Shown piece after piece: positions 23,503 through 35,402 of a DNA stretch of 64,000 bases (its first letter is position 1; each line of letters begins with the position of its first letter). The stretch comes from Sambucus nigra (lineage: Eukaryota > Streptophyta > Magnoliopsida > Dipsacales > Adoxaceae). The position numbers and the translations under genes were made by a program. The DNA lies in NCBI GenBank assembly GCA_949130495.1, contig OX422219.1, positions 269,189,111 to 269,253,110 on the forward strand, in the 5' to 3' direction. The notes below the pieces were generated by a model, which was not told the origin of the DNA, made no database searches, and worked only from the letters and a program-made list of their open reading frames with translations.

Positions 23503-25905
23503 GTTATGACTTTCAATATTTATATTGATTCTTAACCCTGTTTATGGAGTTGTTTCGAACTTGATTTGCTTTACAGATTCGACTTTGTATATGCCTCCCA
23601 CCAATTTTGTCATCTACATGAGTATGTGACTATGGGGGAGTTGTGCATGTAAGAATCATTGCCCGTGAGATTCTATTTAATATTAAAAATATATGAGTGT
23701 ACACGAGAAAGTGCTGCGAAGGACAGGTTGACTTTGCATAAAAGCCACCGTTTAAAAAGAGCCTAGGGCAAAAATAAAGGCAATAAAAAGAGCAAAATAT
23801 GCCAAAAAGGGGCCAAATTGTTTAGTTTGTTTGACTATTCAAAAGAAATCACTTCAAAAGAAAAGAATGAAATATGATTATGTTTATCTTTTGAGGGAGT
23901 TTAGTTGAAGATCAACGGGTTTGCACAATGAATCCTAATATGCTTATTTTGTCATGATACTATTGATTTGTTAAATCATCAATATTCTAGGCTTATGTGA
24001 ATTGTGCTTGTTTTGTTCATTAAGTTCAACTATATTTGTCACTTGAGGCTAAAGCTTAGTTTGATAAAGTTTTGTGGTCAATTATAACTTCTTGAACATA
24101 TTTGAGTGTTTGGGTTATAATTTATTTGTGTTTAGTTCACACCCATTCATTCCATCCCACGTGTTTGGACACATCTATACATTGTTAGTGTGTAAAGGTT
24201 ATGTGTTTTATGTCATGTTTTGTCATCGTTTATACCTATATATGTGTGTTGAATTTTCTTTGATATATTTTTCATATATTATATATGGTATTATATGTTG
24301 TATTTATGAAATTTATATTTTTGAACAATTGAAAATTTTCAAAAATAGTTGGTTTTGTTTGTCTTTGAGATGATCATTACACATGCTTGATTTATATCGT
24401 TTTGTGATGATATCTTATCTTTAACGTGATGCTTCGTATTTCATGCCTATGTTTCTACTTATTTGTCTATTTCGGATAAAAACAAAGGGGGGGGGAGCAA
24501 AATTAAAATTTGATGAGTTTGATTTATGGGGGAGAATTGCAGAATTTATTTATGAGTTTTATTTCTTTCAAACTCGATACGTCATGAGGTAGATATCTTG
24601 TTTTAGTGTGTAGGTACTTAAGGCAGAATTCAAGACACATCGAATGAAGACAAAGTTTGTGAAAGGAAGAAGAAGTTTGAAGACAAAGAGACTTATGCCA
24701 TTCCGTTCTAGGGTTAGGAAGGGTGTTGTGATCTTTATCATAGGAGATTTTTTATTTTAATTTGGTGTTCGATTATATTTGTTTGTCTTGTACCGGAATA
24801 CCCAAATGTGGAGATTTTTAATAACAATTTTTCCAAGATTGTTCATAACATAGTTTTAACTAGTTTGGTGTATCCCGTTACAAATCGTCACACGCTGTTA
24901 AGACGAACCGAACTCAAGCATCTCCAAATTTGAAGACTTACCGACATCCCTTAAAGGTATAAAGAAATTTAAAGTTTAAATTACTTTTGAGAATTTATTT
25001 TAGGGATGTTAATTTTTATAAAAAAAAATGAACAACGTTTTTTTTTTCGAAAGGAAAACAAATTTCTCATTTAAACGAGATTGCCACTACATTAGAAGGG
25101 TCATTCAATATGTTTTTCAAACGAGCTTTGATCGAGGGCTTACTGTTTTGATTTTCCTAATGTCATTATAAACGAGACATATCTCGTTCGAATGAGATGA
25201 AGATCACGTTAGAATGACAGTGTATTTTTGTTCGAATGATGTCACTGCCTCGAATTATGTGAATGTATTATAAACACCTGTTTCGTGTTCAGTTTTTTTT
25301 AAAAATTTTCCAAATTCATTCTTGCATAACTTTTGAGAAAGTTCTTCATTATTTGTGTTGCAAAAACAGTGTTTAATCCACAAATAAACAACCTAAATAT
25401 TTAGTTTTGTGATTTCATTTAAACCATAGAAAATTTTTTATCCTTTCACATACCTTTGTGGAGAAGTCATCTCCATGGTTGACTTTTGATACCTAAGGGA
25501 ACTCATTGTTGAAGACAAAGTCTAAGGCTGAAGGAGGACTACGGTCTTGTGATTCTTTCTAGGATCATAGTTGTGGATGAAGGTCACCTGCGGGATATTC
25601 CTCTATTATAGATTCCTTTATAAAGTTTGTAAGTATAGATTTGTAATTTTATAATGTGAATAAAAGGTTTTTCCTTGAGGGGATTATTTTCTAAAACTTT
25701 GCCTTTGCGGAATGCTTGATTTGATTTATGTTTTGAATCACATAAGTGCATGTTATAGGGATAAAGGATTAAAATTTGGTGTGTATTGTCATTTGAATTT
25801 AATAAGTTAACACCGTTAGATAATTGCATACTCCCAAATTGAAATCTTTGTTAAGAACATTTTTTTTCGCATTCTCATAGTATTATCAGTGCCTTCCACT
25901 CTCTC
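23503..25905 (+). repeat. Probable remnant of a copia-type (SIRE-like) element: 3' region and LTR
   Basis: No gene is supported. Hints: gtcatctacatgagtatgtgactatgggggag at 23609-23640, a second tatgggggagaattg at about 24524, and a long LTR-like stretch ending at a primer-like site. Such tatgggggag tracts precede the 3' LTR in SIRE/Maximus elements. The stretch 25068-25255 has TTCGAATGA and CGTTAGAA motifs. A reading frame at 24074-24373 is AT-driven and not convincing. Confidence 0.35.
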
Positions 25906-25909
25906 TAAG

Positions 25910-25922
25910 TGGAATCCGAGCA
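25910..25922 (+). other. Degenerate tRNA-Met primer-binding site
   Basis: TGGAATCCGAGCA against the standard TGGTATCAGAGCA, placed after a C/T-rich LTR-end-like run as in copia elements. Confidence 0.4.
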
Positions 25923-26640
25923 TTCTTACTGGCTTTTCAAAATAATAGAGTTATTAATTTACACAGAATTATAATAATGAAAAAAATATGGTAGCAGTTA
26001 TTAATTTATATATAATGATCAAAACAGATACAGTTATCATTGTTAATTTATATATTGTTGCAATATTTATAACACATGCAGTCACAGTTATTAATTTGGA
26101 TACAATTACAATAGTGAAAACAGATATAGTTTCAGTTACATTTATTAAGTTAGATACTGTTACATTAGGAAATACACATGTAGTTACAATTACAATAATG
26201 AAAACAAGTAGAGTTAAATTTCTTTAGTTATATACATTTACATTTATGAAAAGTCATACAATTATAATCAATCAGTTAGATACATTTGCAATAATGATAA
26301 GAGATACAGTTTGACTTAGTAAGCTAAATGCAGTTTTAATGATGAGATTAGTTACAATTACACTTATTAAGTTAGATACAACTATAATGAAGAGGTCAGA
26401 TACAATTACTTACGTATTTATGTAAATACAATTACTATGATAAAATTATATACATTTACACTAATCAAATTAGATACAATTACATTCATGAAAACATATA
26501 CAGTTACACTTTTGAAGTTAGATATAGTTACAAGTTTGAATGATTTTAAAATTAGAAAAAATAATACAAGTACATTCTACTATGTAGTTGTAGTTATAAT
26601 TTTTAAACTTTTAGGTACACTTTCATCAATATGAATTTAA
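25923..26640. repeat. TTACA-rich degenerate repeat tract
   Basis: Irregular iteration of words such as gttacaattacaataatgaaaacagatac and attaagttagatac at roughly 40-60 bp. Similar composition recurs at 50380-50960 and 62940-64000. Open frames here (IMIKTDTVI..., IKLDTIT...) reflect the repeat and are not genes. Confidence 0.6.
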
Positions 26641-28265
26641 CCGTTGGAAATTAATGTTTGTAGTACTAGATTTGTGAGCACGCAAATCTTTTTCAAAGTG
26701 AGAGACCAACTGAGGTGCCACGATTTCTTTGATGGAATACATTAACGTGCATCATTTGTTAACTAATACGGGCTTATGGATGTTGTCTCGTGAGAAGGTA
26801 TAAACAAAGTGATAGTCTTTGAAATTAAATGGTTTGTTTATTTATTTTGAAACTATAAATAAAATTATTAATGATCTTATGATTAGGAGATTATAATCTT
26901 GTGAAGAGTACTATTGGGGCTTCTAATTTTTGAATTTAAAAAAATATAAAATAAAGTCAATGAAGGCGAGAGATGGATAAAGATCTAGTTGTGGAGGCTG
27001 ATAGTCCCATAGAGAAAAATAATGAAGTTGAAGGTAGTAAAAAGATTCAGTTGAAATTAAAGTCAAAGAGGAAATTGAAAATGTATTAAGTAGTGGATTT
27101 GTGTGAAGAAAGTTTAAGAACAGATCAACATTGCGCTGATATTAGAACTGTTCGTGGTGGTGTGTCAGTGGGTGTTAAGAAAGCGAACGAGGTTGAGAGC
27201 AATTGTGTTCCTTGTTTTAGAATTAGGGATATTGCTATGTATGTTGGTATTTGTAAGAGAAATGATGCTGAAGAAAGGGGAGTTAATGATAGGGATGGGG
27301 ATAAGGATAGGGAAGTTGATAAATGTAGGGATGTTCGTGGGAATGGTGAAGATGATGAAAACCTCATATTTGATCAGTTTGATAGTTTTGAGAGATATGG
27401 TAACAATGATCAGTTGATAGTGAAGCTACAGTTACAATATTCTCAAACATATATACCAATCCCTTTAACCATTAAGCCACACCAAAATTAGGGAAGAGAT
27501 ATTAGTTCTGGAGAGATGTAGGAATATAGATGAGATGTAGGGAACCGATGAAAGGGATGGGGAAGGTGGTAAATAATTTAGAGACTCTCTATACAATGAT
27601 GATGAAATCAATGATAGCCTAGTATCCAAGTCACTATGTATTGACCAGTTGTGTTCTAAAATACTTTCTAATGTTAAGGTTAATGCGAGCTTGAGTGACA
27701 ATGAATAATCCAAAATAAAAAGTACTGATAATGTAGTTCTAAGTGCATTAACTCTAATATGTGTGACACCCCACTTAAAATAATAACGGGTGGCCAACCT
27801 TATACTACATTAAATCGGGAATCTTAGATGTCTCATTCTCAGCATCAACAGACTATACTAAAATAGATAAGGCTAACTACCCGAAATTATAAAAGAAGAT
27901 GCCAAAAATTAAATTTACCATACAATGGAATTCAAACCAACAACGAGAATGACTATTAACATGAATTAAGACTATACATGCTCAATATGAAGAAAGTACA
28001 TACTCTCAATACATCATAAGTACATACAAAAATATACCCGAATAAGTTGTCGGGTCACAGACAGTACAACAACCATAGGGAAGAAATATAAACATCTACA
28101 TATAACCCTTTGGTGTAAACTCGATATACAAAATGAATCATATCTAGATTTACAAGAAGTAGGAAGCGACTACAATCTAAGTCCCGCAACAGTCCGCAAC
28201 TGCTACGGCTCCCAAGACTCTGGAAAGAAAAGCATCTGGTATCCATGCGGTGGGACACCTGTAGT

Positions 28266-28269
<4 letters not shown>

Positions 28270-28304
<35 letters not shown>
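28270..28304. repeat. (TA)n microsatellite
   Basis: About 17 TA units within the predicted intron of the solo LTR, close to its acceptor. Confidence 0.95.
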
Positions 28305-28305
<1 letters not shown>

Positions 28306-29511
28306 CAAAAGAGAAATATAAACGAGTCAGAGCCCGAGGTGTAAAAGTGTTTAGCAAGTGTGTTAACCGTGCATAATAAATATAAATGCACTATTTCATA
28401 ATTAAATTGGAGTCGCACTCTCGTGAAACCCCCAAACTCACCTCTCATCTACAGCGCGCACCTAATCGTGTCCTGAAACCTTTATTAAGCTACCCAACAC
28501 ATTTAAGGACATCCTACCTCACTATACGCATGGCCTATACCCACATGACCCGCCATCTTAACATAACCCAAAAATATCCTTTTCATTCTAATCACACCAA
28601 AATATATACACATATATGCCTTACTAGGCTCTAGTGGTTCCAATTATTAACTTAAAACAGTTATAAGTCTTAGTACGTCACACATTAACATTAGGCTTCA
28701 ATATAAGGGTTTATTCTCTAAACAACATACATTCAAATACTAAGGACAAAACTTCTCTCCACTTTCAACATTGCACCGCGTTTCATGCGTGGGGCATCTC
28801 GCAAAGCGAAATCCAAACAAGGAACCCCCCAATACACTACTCCTTGACAATGTTGATCGTAGGGATCCATCACGTCTTCCACACAAATCCTATTACTGCA
28901 ACTACTTAAATATAGCGTACTATATATGATAACATAATTAAAATCTCTATCTAACACCTTGGGGTCGTTATAACTGTAATTATCTCTTAGTACGATGCAT
29001 CGACCCTGATATATTAGTACACCGAAATCACACGAGATGTACACCATAGAAACTCCATATTCTCTTCACCTATAGGATATATATAAATATATTTATATTT
29101 ACTCTAAATATAAATAAGCAATCGTTCATTCCTATAACCACGTACATAACACACATAATGTACACATTGCAGACCACATAGCACAAACGGTTATAGGATA
29201 CCAAAATACTGCACCATACTATCATCTTCCAGGTATTACTCACTTTCTCCCGAGATCACCACCTATCGGACTATTATCACACCGTCATGGCGACAAAATC
29301 AATCCTAAACGTATGGGAAGCGGTCATAGTTCCTACCAAAAAGTGAGAACGACTCATACCCAAGACGTCTCAGCCCCAAAATAAAATCACACAAATAAAA
29401 ATGGACGACTATGACCTGGGGACTATCCACACCCTGCTCCTCAAGCCAGGGGCTCACCCTCATTGCGCAACTTCCCATGATAGCATGTGTTGGGTATGCT
29501 TCACACATTAA

Positions 29512-29552
<41 letters not shown>
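29512..29552. repeat. (TA)n microsatellite
   Basis: About 20 TA units inside the solo LTR. Confidence 0.95.
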
Positions 29553-29554
<2 letters not shown>

Positions 29555-30623
29555 ATCTCTCGTCCGTATGTAGGAAATTTATAAACTCGGCTATAAGCAT
29601 ACATAATCCTCAATATACTAGCCGTCGTTCCAAGCGTATTAACTTAATTTGTTATATAAATATGATCCCTCACTTGAAGCATATTCATCCATTACCCCTA
29701 TGATATGAATAGTCTTCTAATATATTCAACATTAAGGTTATCAAACCCAAAGTTTAATGTATGTAACAATCACTACACATCCCATCTATATCCGAAAGCA
29801 CATCGATATATCTAGTAATAATTTTGACTATTGGTATACACCTAACTAATAGTCTGCAAGCCCCAAGATTAATCTTAAATTCATGTTATGATCCCCTCAT
29901 ATATTGGAATCCCCATTATTACTCCCACACAAATATATAGTAACGATCCCAACTAGATTTATAAAACAACCTAATCTAGTTGATAGTACGATCCAATCGT
30001 TCATAATTTTTGCCTACGGTTTACTGCTCCTATGAACCCTTAACATCGAACGTACATATCCATCATCATACCCATACCATCTATAACCAGATGCATACCA
30101 GTATACGATATTCATTTCGGCTATAAGTATAAATACAACCTAATAGTCGGTAATCTACGAGCTCAATCCCAATTCATATCTTATAACCCCATCATACCTC
30201 AGAATATCTATAATGAATTGCACCTAAATGGGTAATAACTATCTCGACTAGAAATACACACATAACAATTCTATTCGGTAATCATCAAAAGCATATACTG
30301 CAATACCCCTTGACTTCAAACGTACATCGGCAAAAAAGAACTAACTCTACAATTTATAAACTATTTCATGATAGCCCACCACCATCATATTAATATAATC
30401 CGCCTATCATTCAGTCCCTCAATCATTTCCTTACTAAAAGAGGCATGATACCCTCATAATCCATTTCTAACATAGGTCTGAATGCCCCTCATCACCCTAA
30501 GGCACCAATCCCTTAATATTATAACATAATCCTCTATAAGACATTCACAAAAAAAGTCACTAAGTTTTTAAACCCCAAAGAAAAGGTGGTTAAAGAAAAT
30601 TCCATCCTTGGGCTAAAAACAGA

Positions 30624-30746
30624 GGACCAGTCGACCGGTCCCAGACCCCTGGTCGACCGTAGTTCTAAATTTTGCCCTAAGAAGAATGCAGTAGGCTTTT
30701 CCCTTGAGGCGCGGTCGACCGGTCCCCTGGCCGCGGTCGACCGGCC
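30624..30746. repeat. Two paired GGTCGACC palindrome units
   Basis: TCGA centres at 30631, 30653, 30715 and 30737 (spacings 22, 62, 22), within flanks such as CCGGTC and CCGCGGTCGACCGG. Same class as 18497-18706 and 43094-43181. Confidence 0.92.
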
Positions 30747-32010
30747 ATACCAGATATCTTGGCCATTTTCCATTTTTGAACAAAACCAAACTCTCCCAAC
30801 ACCCAAAATATTATCATCCAACCCTCAACCTTTAACTCAATCATGTTCCTCGCATCAAAACCCAACCTACATCTCATCTCATCAACTTAATTGTTGTCAA
30901 TCCCATATATAAACATCAAATCCATCTTTTAGTCCCAAAAATCTAGGTTTTAACCCATAACCCCAAAATCCAATTCTTTTACCCCCAAATTTTGAAATGA
31001 AATACACAAATGAAATATTTAGCAAGATTAAAGACTTGCCTCAGAATCTTAGAGGTTGAATCATCCCCAAAATCGCGTACGGGCCAGAAATCTCCAAGCT
31101 TTCTCCTCTCTCATTCTTCCTTTCTTCATCTTTCTCTCTTTCTTTCTCTTTCTAGGGTTTTCCCTCTTTCTCACAAATGAGATTGGTTGATTTCGTAAGC
31201 CTCTTAAACCCTTAAAACATAAGTCCCAGTTTTAAATGATAATACACACTTTAAATGACTCGTTTACTCCAATTCAAGTCAAACTAACTTAAAAATATTT
31301 CGGGATCGAAATAAAACCCAAGGACAGTCATTTCGACTATCTCGACCTATCCGGAATCAATGGTGCACTCAGAATCATCATCCGGAATACTTTATAACGT
31401 CGTCAATTTTTGGACCTCACTTTCCAAAATTTAAAAATTCCCCAATTAAAATCAATTTTATTTTTCTCAAAAAATTAATTTCTCAGTCCCAAAGTCACGG
31501 GGTATTACAATATGCAAAGTACCTATTGTAGATTCGAACATTGTTGTATTGCCTACAACTGCATCTTAGAACAAATCGATAATTGAAAGGATTAAAAAGG
31601 CATTATCTAAAGGGGTGATGTTGTGTTAGAGGCGAAAAAGTTGGTGAGACAAATTAAATCTCTTGAGTATGAGAGAGACTCTACAGCGAAAAAATTTCAC
31701 GATGTTGATAACGAAAAGAAATAGCTGGTTACTGAAATAAAATCGACAAATGATAAATGTGTTAGAATAAAAATAGAGGGCGGGATGAAAGTTATCCAAG
31801 AACCAAAAATTGAGCTCTAGAGTTTAATAGATGGTTTAAGGAATGATATGAGCTTATGCAAAAAATCATTTGATGGATTGAAAACTGAATTGGAATGTAA
31901 GCATGAATCACAGTCCAAATGTAGTGAAAAAGTGTTGAGAAAGTCAGAGGAGGAAAATAGGGAGTTAAGGAATGAGATTTTAAAATTGGAGAATGAATTG
32001 CGTCAAAGGG

Positions 32011-33768
32011 TGTAATACGCCGTATTTTCTGCTAACATAGATAATGAAATAATAATTTTGGAATAAATAATTAATTTTGGAAATTGGATCTAATTAAATT
32101 TTTATTTAAAAACTGCACACTTGAAATTTGTTAATTAATTATAATTGTGTGTAACTGATTTTTATGTGCATGGTTATAACATCTATTTGTAATGTAGGAA
32201 ATATGTAATTAATGTGTAACACAACTTAAAAGTACCCATTTCTTGACATAAATAATTTGGGGCATATTTCGGGACACGTATGGGCCGGTTTAGATGATTT
32301 AAACCTTTAAAAAAAGTATCGGGTCAATAGTATATAGGTTGGGGAACTTTTGGGGCAGTTAGGTTATGGATTAGGGTCCATTTGAGGGTTCAAAAGATGG
32401 GTTTTAGGCCTAACTCGGGATTAAGCCTTAATTAGAGTTTTAGTGGGGGTAAACCACTCCCCCACTATCATTCCAAAAAACCTAAATCAACAGTTAATGG
32501 GAGAGAATAGGAGAACGACCAAAAGAGGGGGAAAAGGAAAGGAATAGGGAACAAATCAAGGGGCTTTTCTTCTACAAATTTTTAAGGCAAGAATTATCTT
32601 GCTTAATTTGTGCTTTTCAATATGTTTCTTAATGCACATAATGATTTGATGATGTACATGTAGAGGACTAAATTTTATGTAGAAATTGTCCCAAAAATTT
32701 AGGTATCGTAAATCTGAAAATTGATGGGAGAATTCCTTAAGATTTTGATGACTATTTGAATGTATTTGGTTAATTGATGTAGAGGGTATCACTATCAAAT
32801 TATGCACAGGATTATGGTAATAATATCATGATGAATGCCCTTTATAGTGAAATCAAATAATGTTGGGAAACTGGGAAGATTACTTCAAACATGGAAACAT
32901 TAACTGATGAAGATTTTTGGTTTGGAATATATAAAATATGGGTTAAGCTTATAGGATTTATCATAACTGTTGTTGGCTTCGTTAAACATTCTAGGTTCAA
33001 ATTGGTTTCTGGGAAGAACAAGAACTGCAAAAGAGAAGCGTGGGGAATAAGAAGAGGTCATTCAAACGATGCGACATGTCATTCGAATGACATGTGATGT
33101 CGCGCATATGACCATGACCCTCGTTCGAGCAACGTAAGAAGGATTTGCACCTTTTTTCCCTTTTTCAAAACTGCCTGGGTTAGGTTATTTCCTTACTCGG
33201 TTTATTTAGTTATAAAGGATTTTGGCTTACTATTAGGAGTGACAGGTATATTAAAAGGGTAAATTATAATTAGTGGTAGAGTAATAGTGTGCCATAATTA
33301 AATGATAATAATTACAAATAACTAGATGGTTAAGTAATTATTTTATGGGATGGAATTAATAATTTATTAGATGGTAAATTATTAATAAATGAAAAATGTT
33401 GTGGACTTTAGTTGGAAATCTTTATGGTAATTATAGAGTAATTACCTATACATATTATATGAGATAATAGTATGTACTATTATGTATTTGTGCGGACATA
33501 CTAATATTTGTGGCCCGTACTATCGACTGAGGGGTACGTGCATTCGGACCGGGTACCACACATCGGCACAGGTGGGATTAACAATGTGTAGATCATATAT
33601 TTACTATGTGGAGGCGCCATCTACGAGAGGTAGCTGTTGACACTGACCCTTTCAGTGTCACCGCTGGGTATGGGCCGTGTACAGCTGTCCTGCGTAAGGA
33701 CCGCCCCCAATTTATGTGTGTTTATGTTGTCCCTCCGAACTTTTTGCCAGAGCACGAATTAGACACCA
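32011..33768 (+). repeat. 5' part of a Tekay-type LTR that truncates the coiled-coil gene
   Basis: Starts TGTAATACGCCGTATTTTC directly after AAGGG (32006-32010). Leader with gagagaatagg, then a donor-like AAG|GCAAGA at 32587, a TCGA palindrome cluster at 33062-33128, and GC-richer sequence near 33500-33730 of the kind seen late in these LTRs. It is cut at 33769 by the start of another LTR. Its missing 3' part may be 48512-50197. Confidence 0.65.
33062..33128. repeat. TCGA palindrome cluster with a perfect 22-bp palindrome
   Basis: 33074-33095 is a perfect 22-bp palindrome (half-site acatgtcattc). Centres TCAA 33062, TCGA 33083 and TCGA 33125 are 21 and 42 bp apart. Confidence 0.9.
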
Positions 33769-35200
33769 ACGTTTAATACCCCATATCTTTGCGTATTTGA
33801 AATTTAAATTAATTCAAAAATTAATTCGAAAATTAATTGTTAATTAATTGGAAAAATACATTTTATTTAAATTAGGCGAGTGGAGTATTTTAACGTGATT
33901 AATTAATGAATATGACTATTAGATATTAATCAAGATATATATACTGATTAATATTGGAATGAATTTACTAAGTGCAAATAGTAAATAATTGATGATTATT
34001 GACTTACGTCATAGCGAGTAATATGGGCATATTTGATTATATCTCAACCGGGAGTCGCGTGCAGACTAAATTGAGGTCGAGATAGGAAATATATTTGTAG
34101 TGACTCGGATGATAATTTAGAGGTCACGGATTTTTCCAAAAGGGTCGATATTGTTGGAATAGTATACCCGAGGGTATAGTTTGGGTCCCGGGTCAATTCT
34201 AGACCAAACCGTTACCTATGGAGGGCATTTTAGTCATTTAAAAAATAGAGGTTAAGGGACCTACAAAATTTAGAGTCCTATATCTGATGATTAGAGATTG
34301 GGGTTAGGGTTAATAACACAAAATTCTTAAGAGAGTCCATTAGAGGGAAGAGAGAAACCTTTCTCAAAGCTTAAGGAGGTGTTCTTAAATAATTGGACCT
34401 TGTTCTTGCATCCTAATCATCTAACGAGTGAGGATTAGAAGAGATGAGCATCAATGTAACAACCCGAGGTCTTGGAGACAACGATTTATTTATTTTGGGA
34501 GAAATAAATAATATTTTATTGGAGAAATAATTAAATTGGCAATTGAGGTCAAAATTTGAAGTTGTTAGAAAGAGTGTCAAATGTCGATTCTGAGGGTACC
34601 ATAGTGTCCGGAAGGGTCGAGAAAGTCGAAATGGCTGTACTTGGGGTCTATTTAGGTTCCGAAATAAATTAGGACCGTTTGACTCGAATTAAAGTCACTG
34701 AGTCATTTAAAGTGTGTATTATCATTTAAAGATGTGTATCTTGGGATTTAGGGCTTATTAAGCCTACGGGAGATATTTTCTCCAAAGAGAGAAAGAGAAA
34801 AAGAAAGAAAGAAAGAGAGAAGAAGAAGAAAAGGAAGGAGAAAGAGAGAGAAAGTGGAGTTTTTCGGCCAATACACTATCTCAAGGCGGATTCAGACCCT
34901 ACGAACCCGAGGCAAGTGATTAAACTTGCTAAATAATTGTTGTGTACCATTTATTGCATGATTTGTGGATTGAATCTTTGGGTTTTAGGTTTAGTTTATC
35001 AAAACTTAACTTTTGGGTATAATCTTAGATTTGATATGTAGATCTTAGATTTGAGGATAAAAATTGGTTTAAATGTATTCTAGGATGAATATTAATGATA
35101 TATTTGTGATTGGGTTGAAGAGAAATGCAGAGAAAATGATTAAAATGAATTTTGGGTATTTTAGGTTTATAAAAAGTAGCCATTTTTGAGATTTCTGAAG

Positions 35201-35402
35201 GGCCGAATCGATTCGGCCTCCTACCGAATCGATTCGAAAATATGCAGGTGCCCAGGTCTGAGTGACCGAATTGATTCGGACCCTAGCCGAATCGATTCGG
35301 CCTGAGACAGAATTCCAGTTCTGAAGACCCGAATCTATTTGCCTTCCTGGCCAAATCGATTCGCTGGGCCGAATCGATTCGGAATTGGCCCGAATCGATT
35401 CG
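35201..35402. repeat. Eight CCGAATCGATTCGG palindromes on a 21-bp register
   Basis: Core positions 35208, 35229, 35271, 35292, 35334, 35356, 35374 and 35395; spacings 21, 42, 21, 42, 22, 18, 21. The copies at 35271 and 35334 carry one or more mismatches. The sequence between the palindromes is not conserved. Confidence 0.95.

Larger units (their letters stand above)
27762..31509 (-). repeat. Solo LTR, 3748 bp, inserted in the coiled-coil gene
   Basis: Plus strand TGTGACACCCC...CGGGGTATTACA, flanked by ATATG at 27757-27761 and 31510-31514. No internal region. Donor-like GAG|GCAAGT (intron start 31039) and acceptor CTACAG|GTGTCCCACCGC (intron end 28259). It carries one copy, reversed, of the caaacaaggaacccccc segment that is amplified fourfold in the LTR at 34455, so the two are related subfamilies. 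Two (TA)n runs: 28270-28304 and 29512-29552. Confidence 0.95.
26973..32010 (+). pseudogene. Unrecognised charged, coiled-coil gene split by a solo LTR
   Basis: Left part starts at ATG 26973 (MDKDLVVEADSPIEK), has an in-frame TAA at 27087-27089, and continues (DLCEESLRTDQHCADIR, SNCVPCFRIRDIAMYVG, a run rich in RD/DR, ENLIFDQFDSF) to 27491. A shifted frame carries on (DSLYNDDEINDSLVSKS, SKILSNVKVNASLSD). Removing the solo LTR and one TSD copy joins NVVLSALTLI to CKVPIVDSNIVVLP in one frame at 31515. The right part is coiled-coil-like (VRQIKSLEYERDS, SEEENRELRNEILKLENELR), broken by several stops, and stops dead at the LTR at 32011. I recognise no domain. It could be a decayed host gene or a transposon gene, and its 3' end is missing. 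Confidence 0.55.

Noticed and set aside
24074..24373. 99-codon frame rich in Phe, Tyr and Ile, membrane-like
   Set aside because: AT-rich composition explains it; no conserved motif and it lies in a probable element 3' region.
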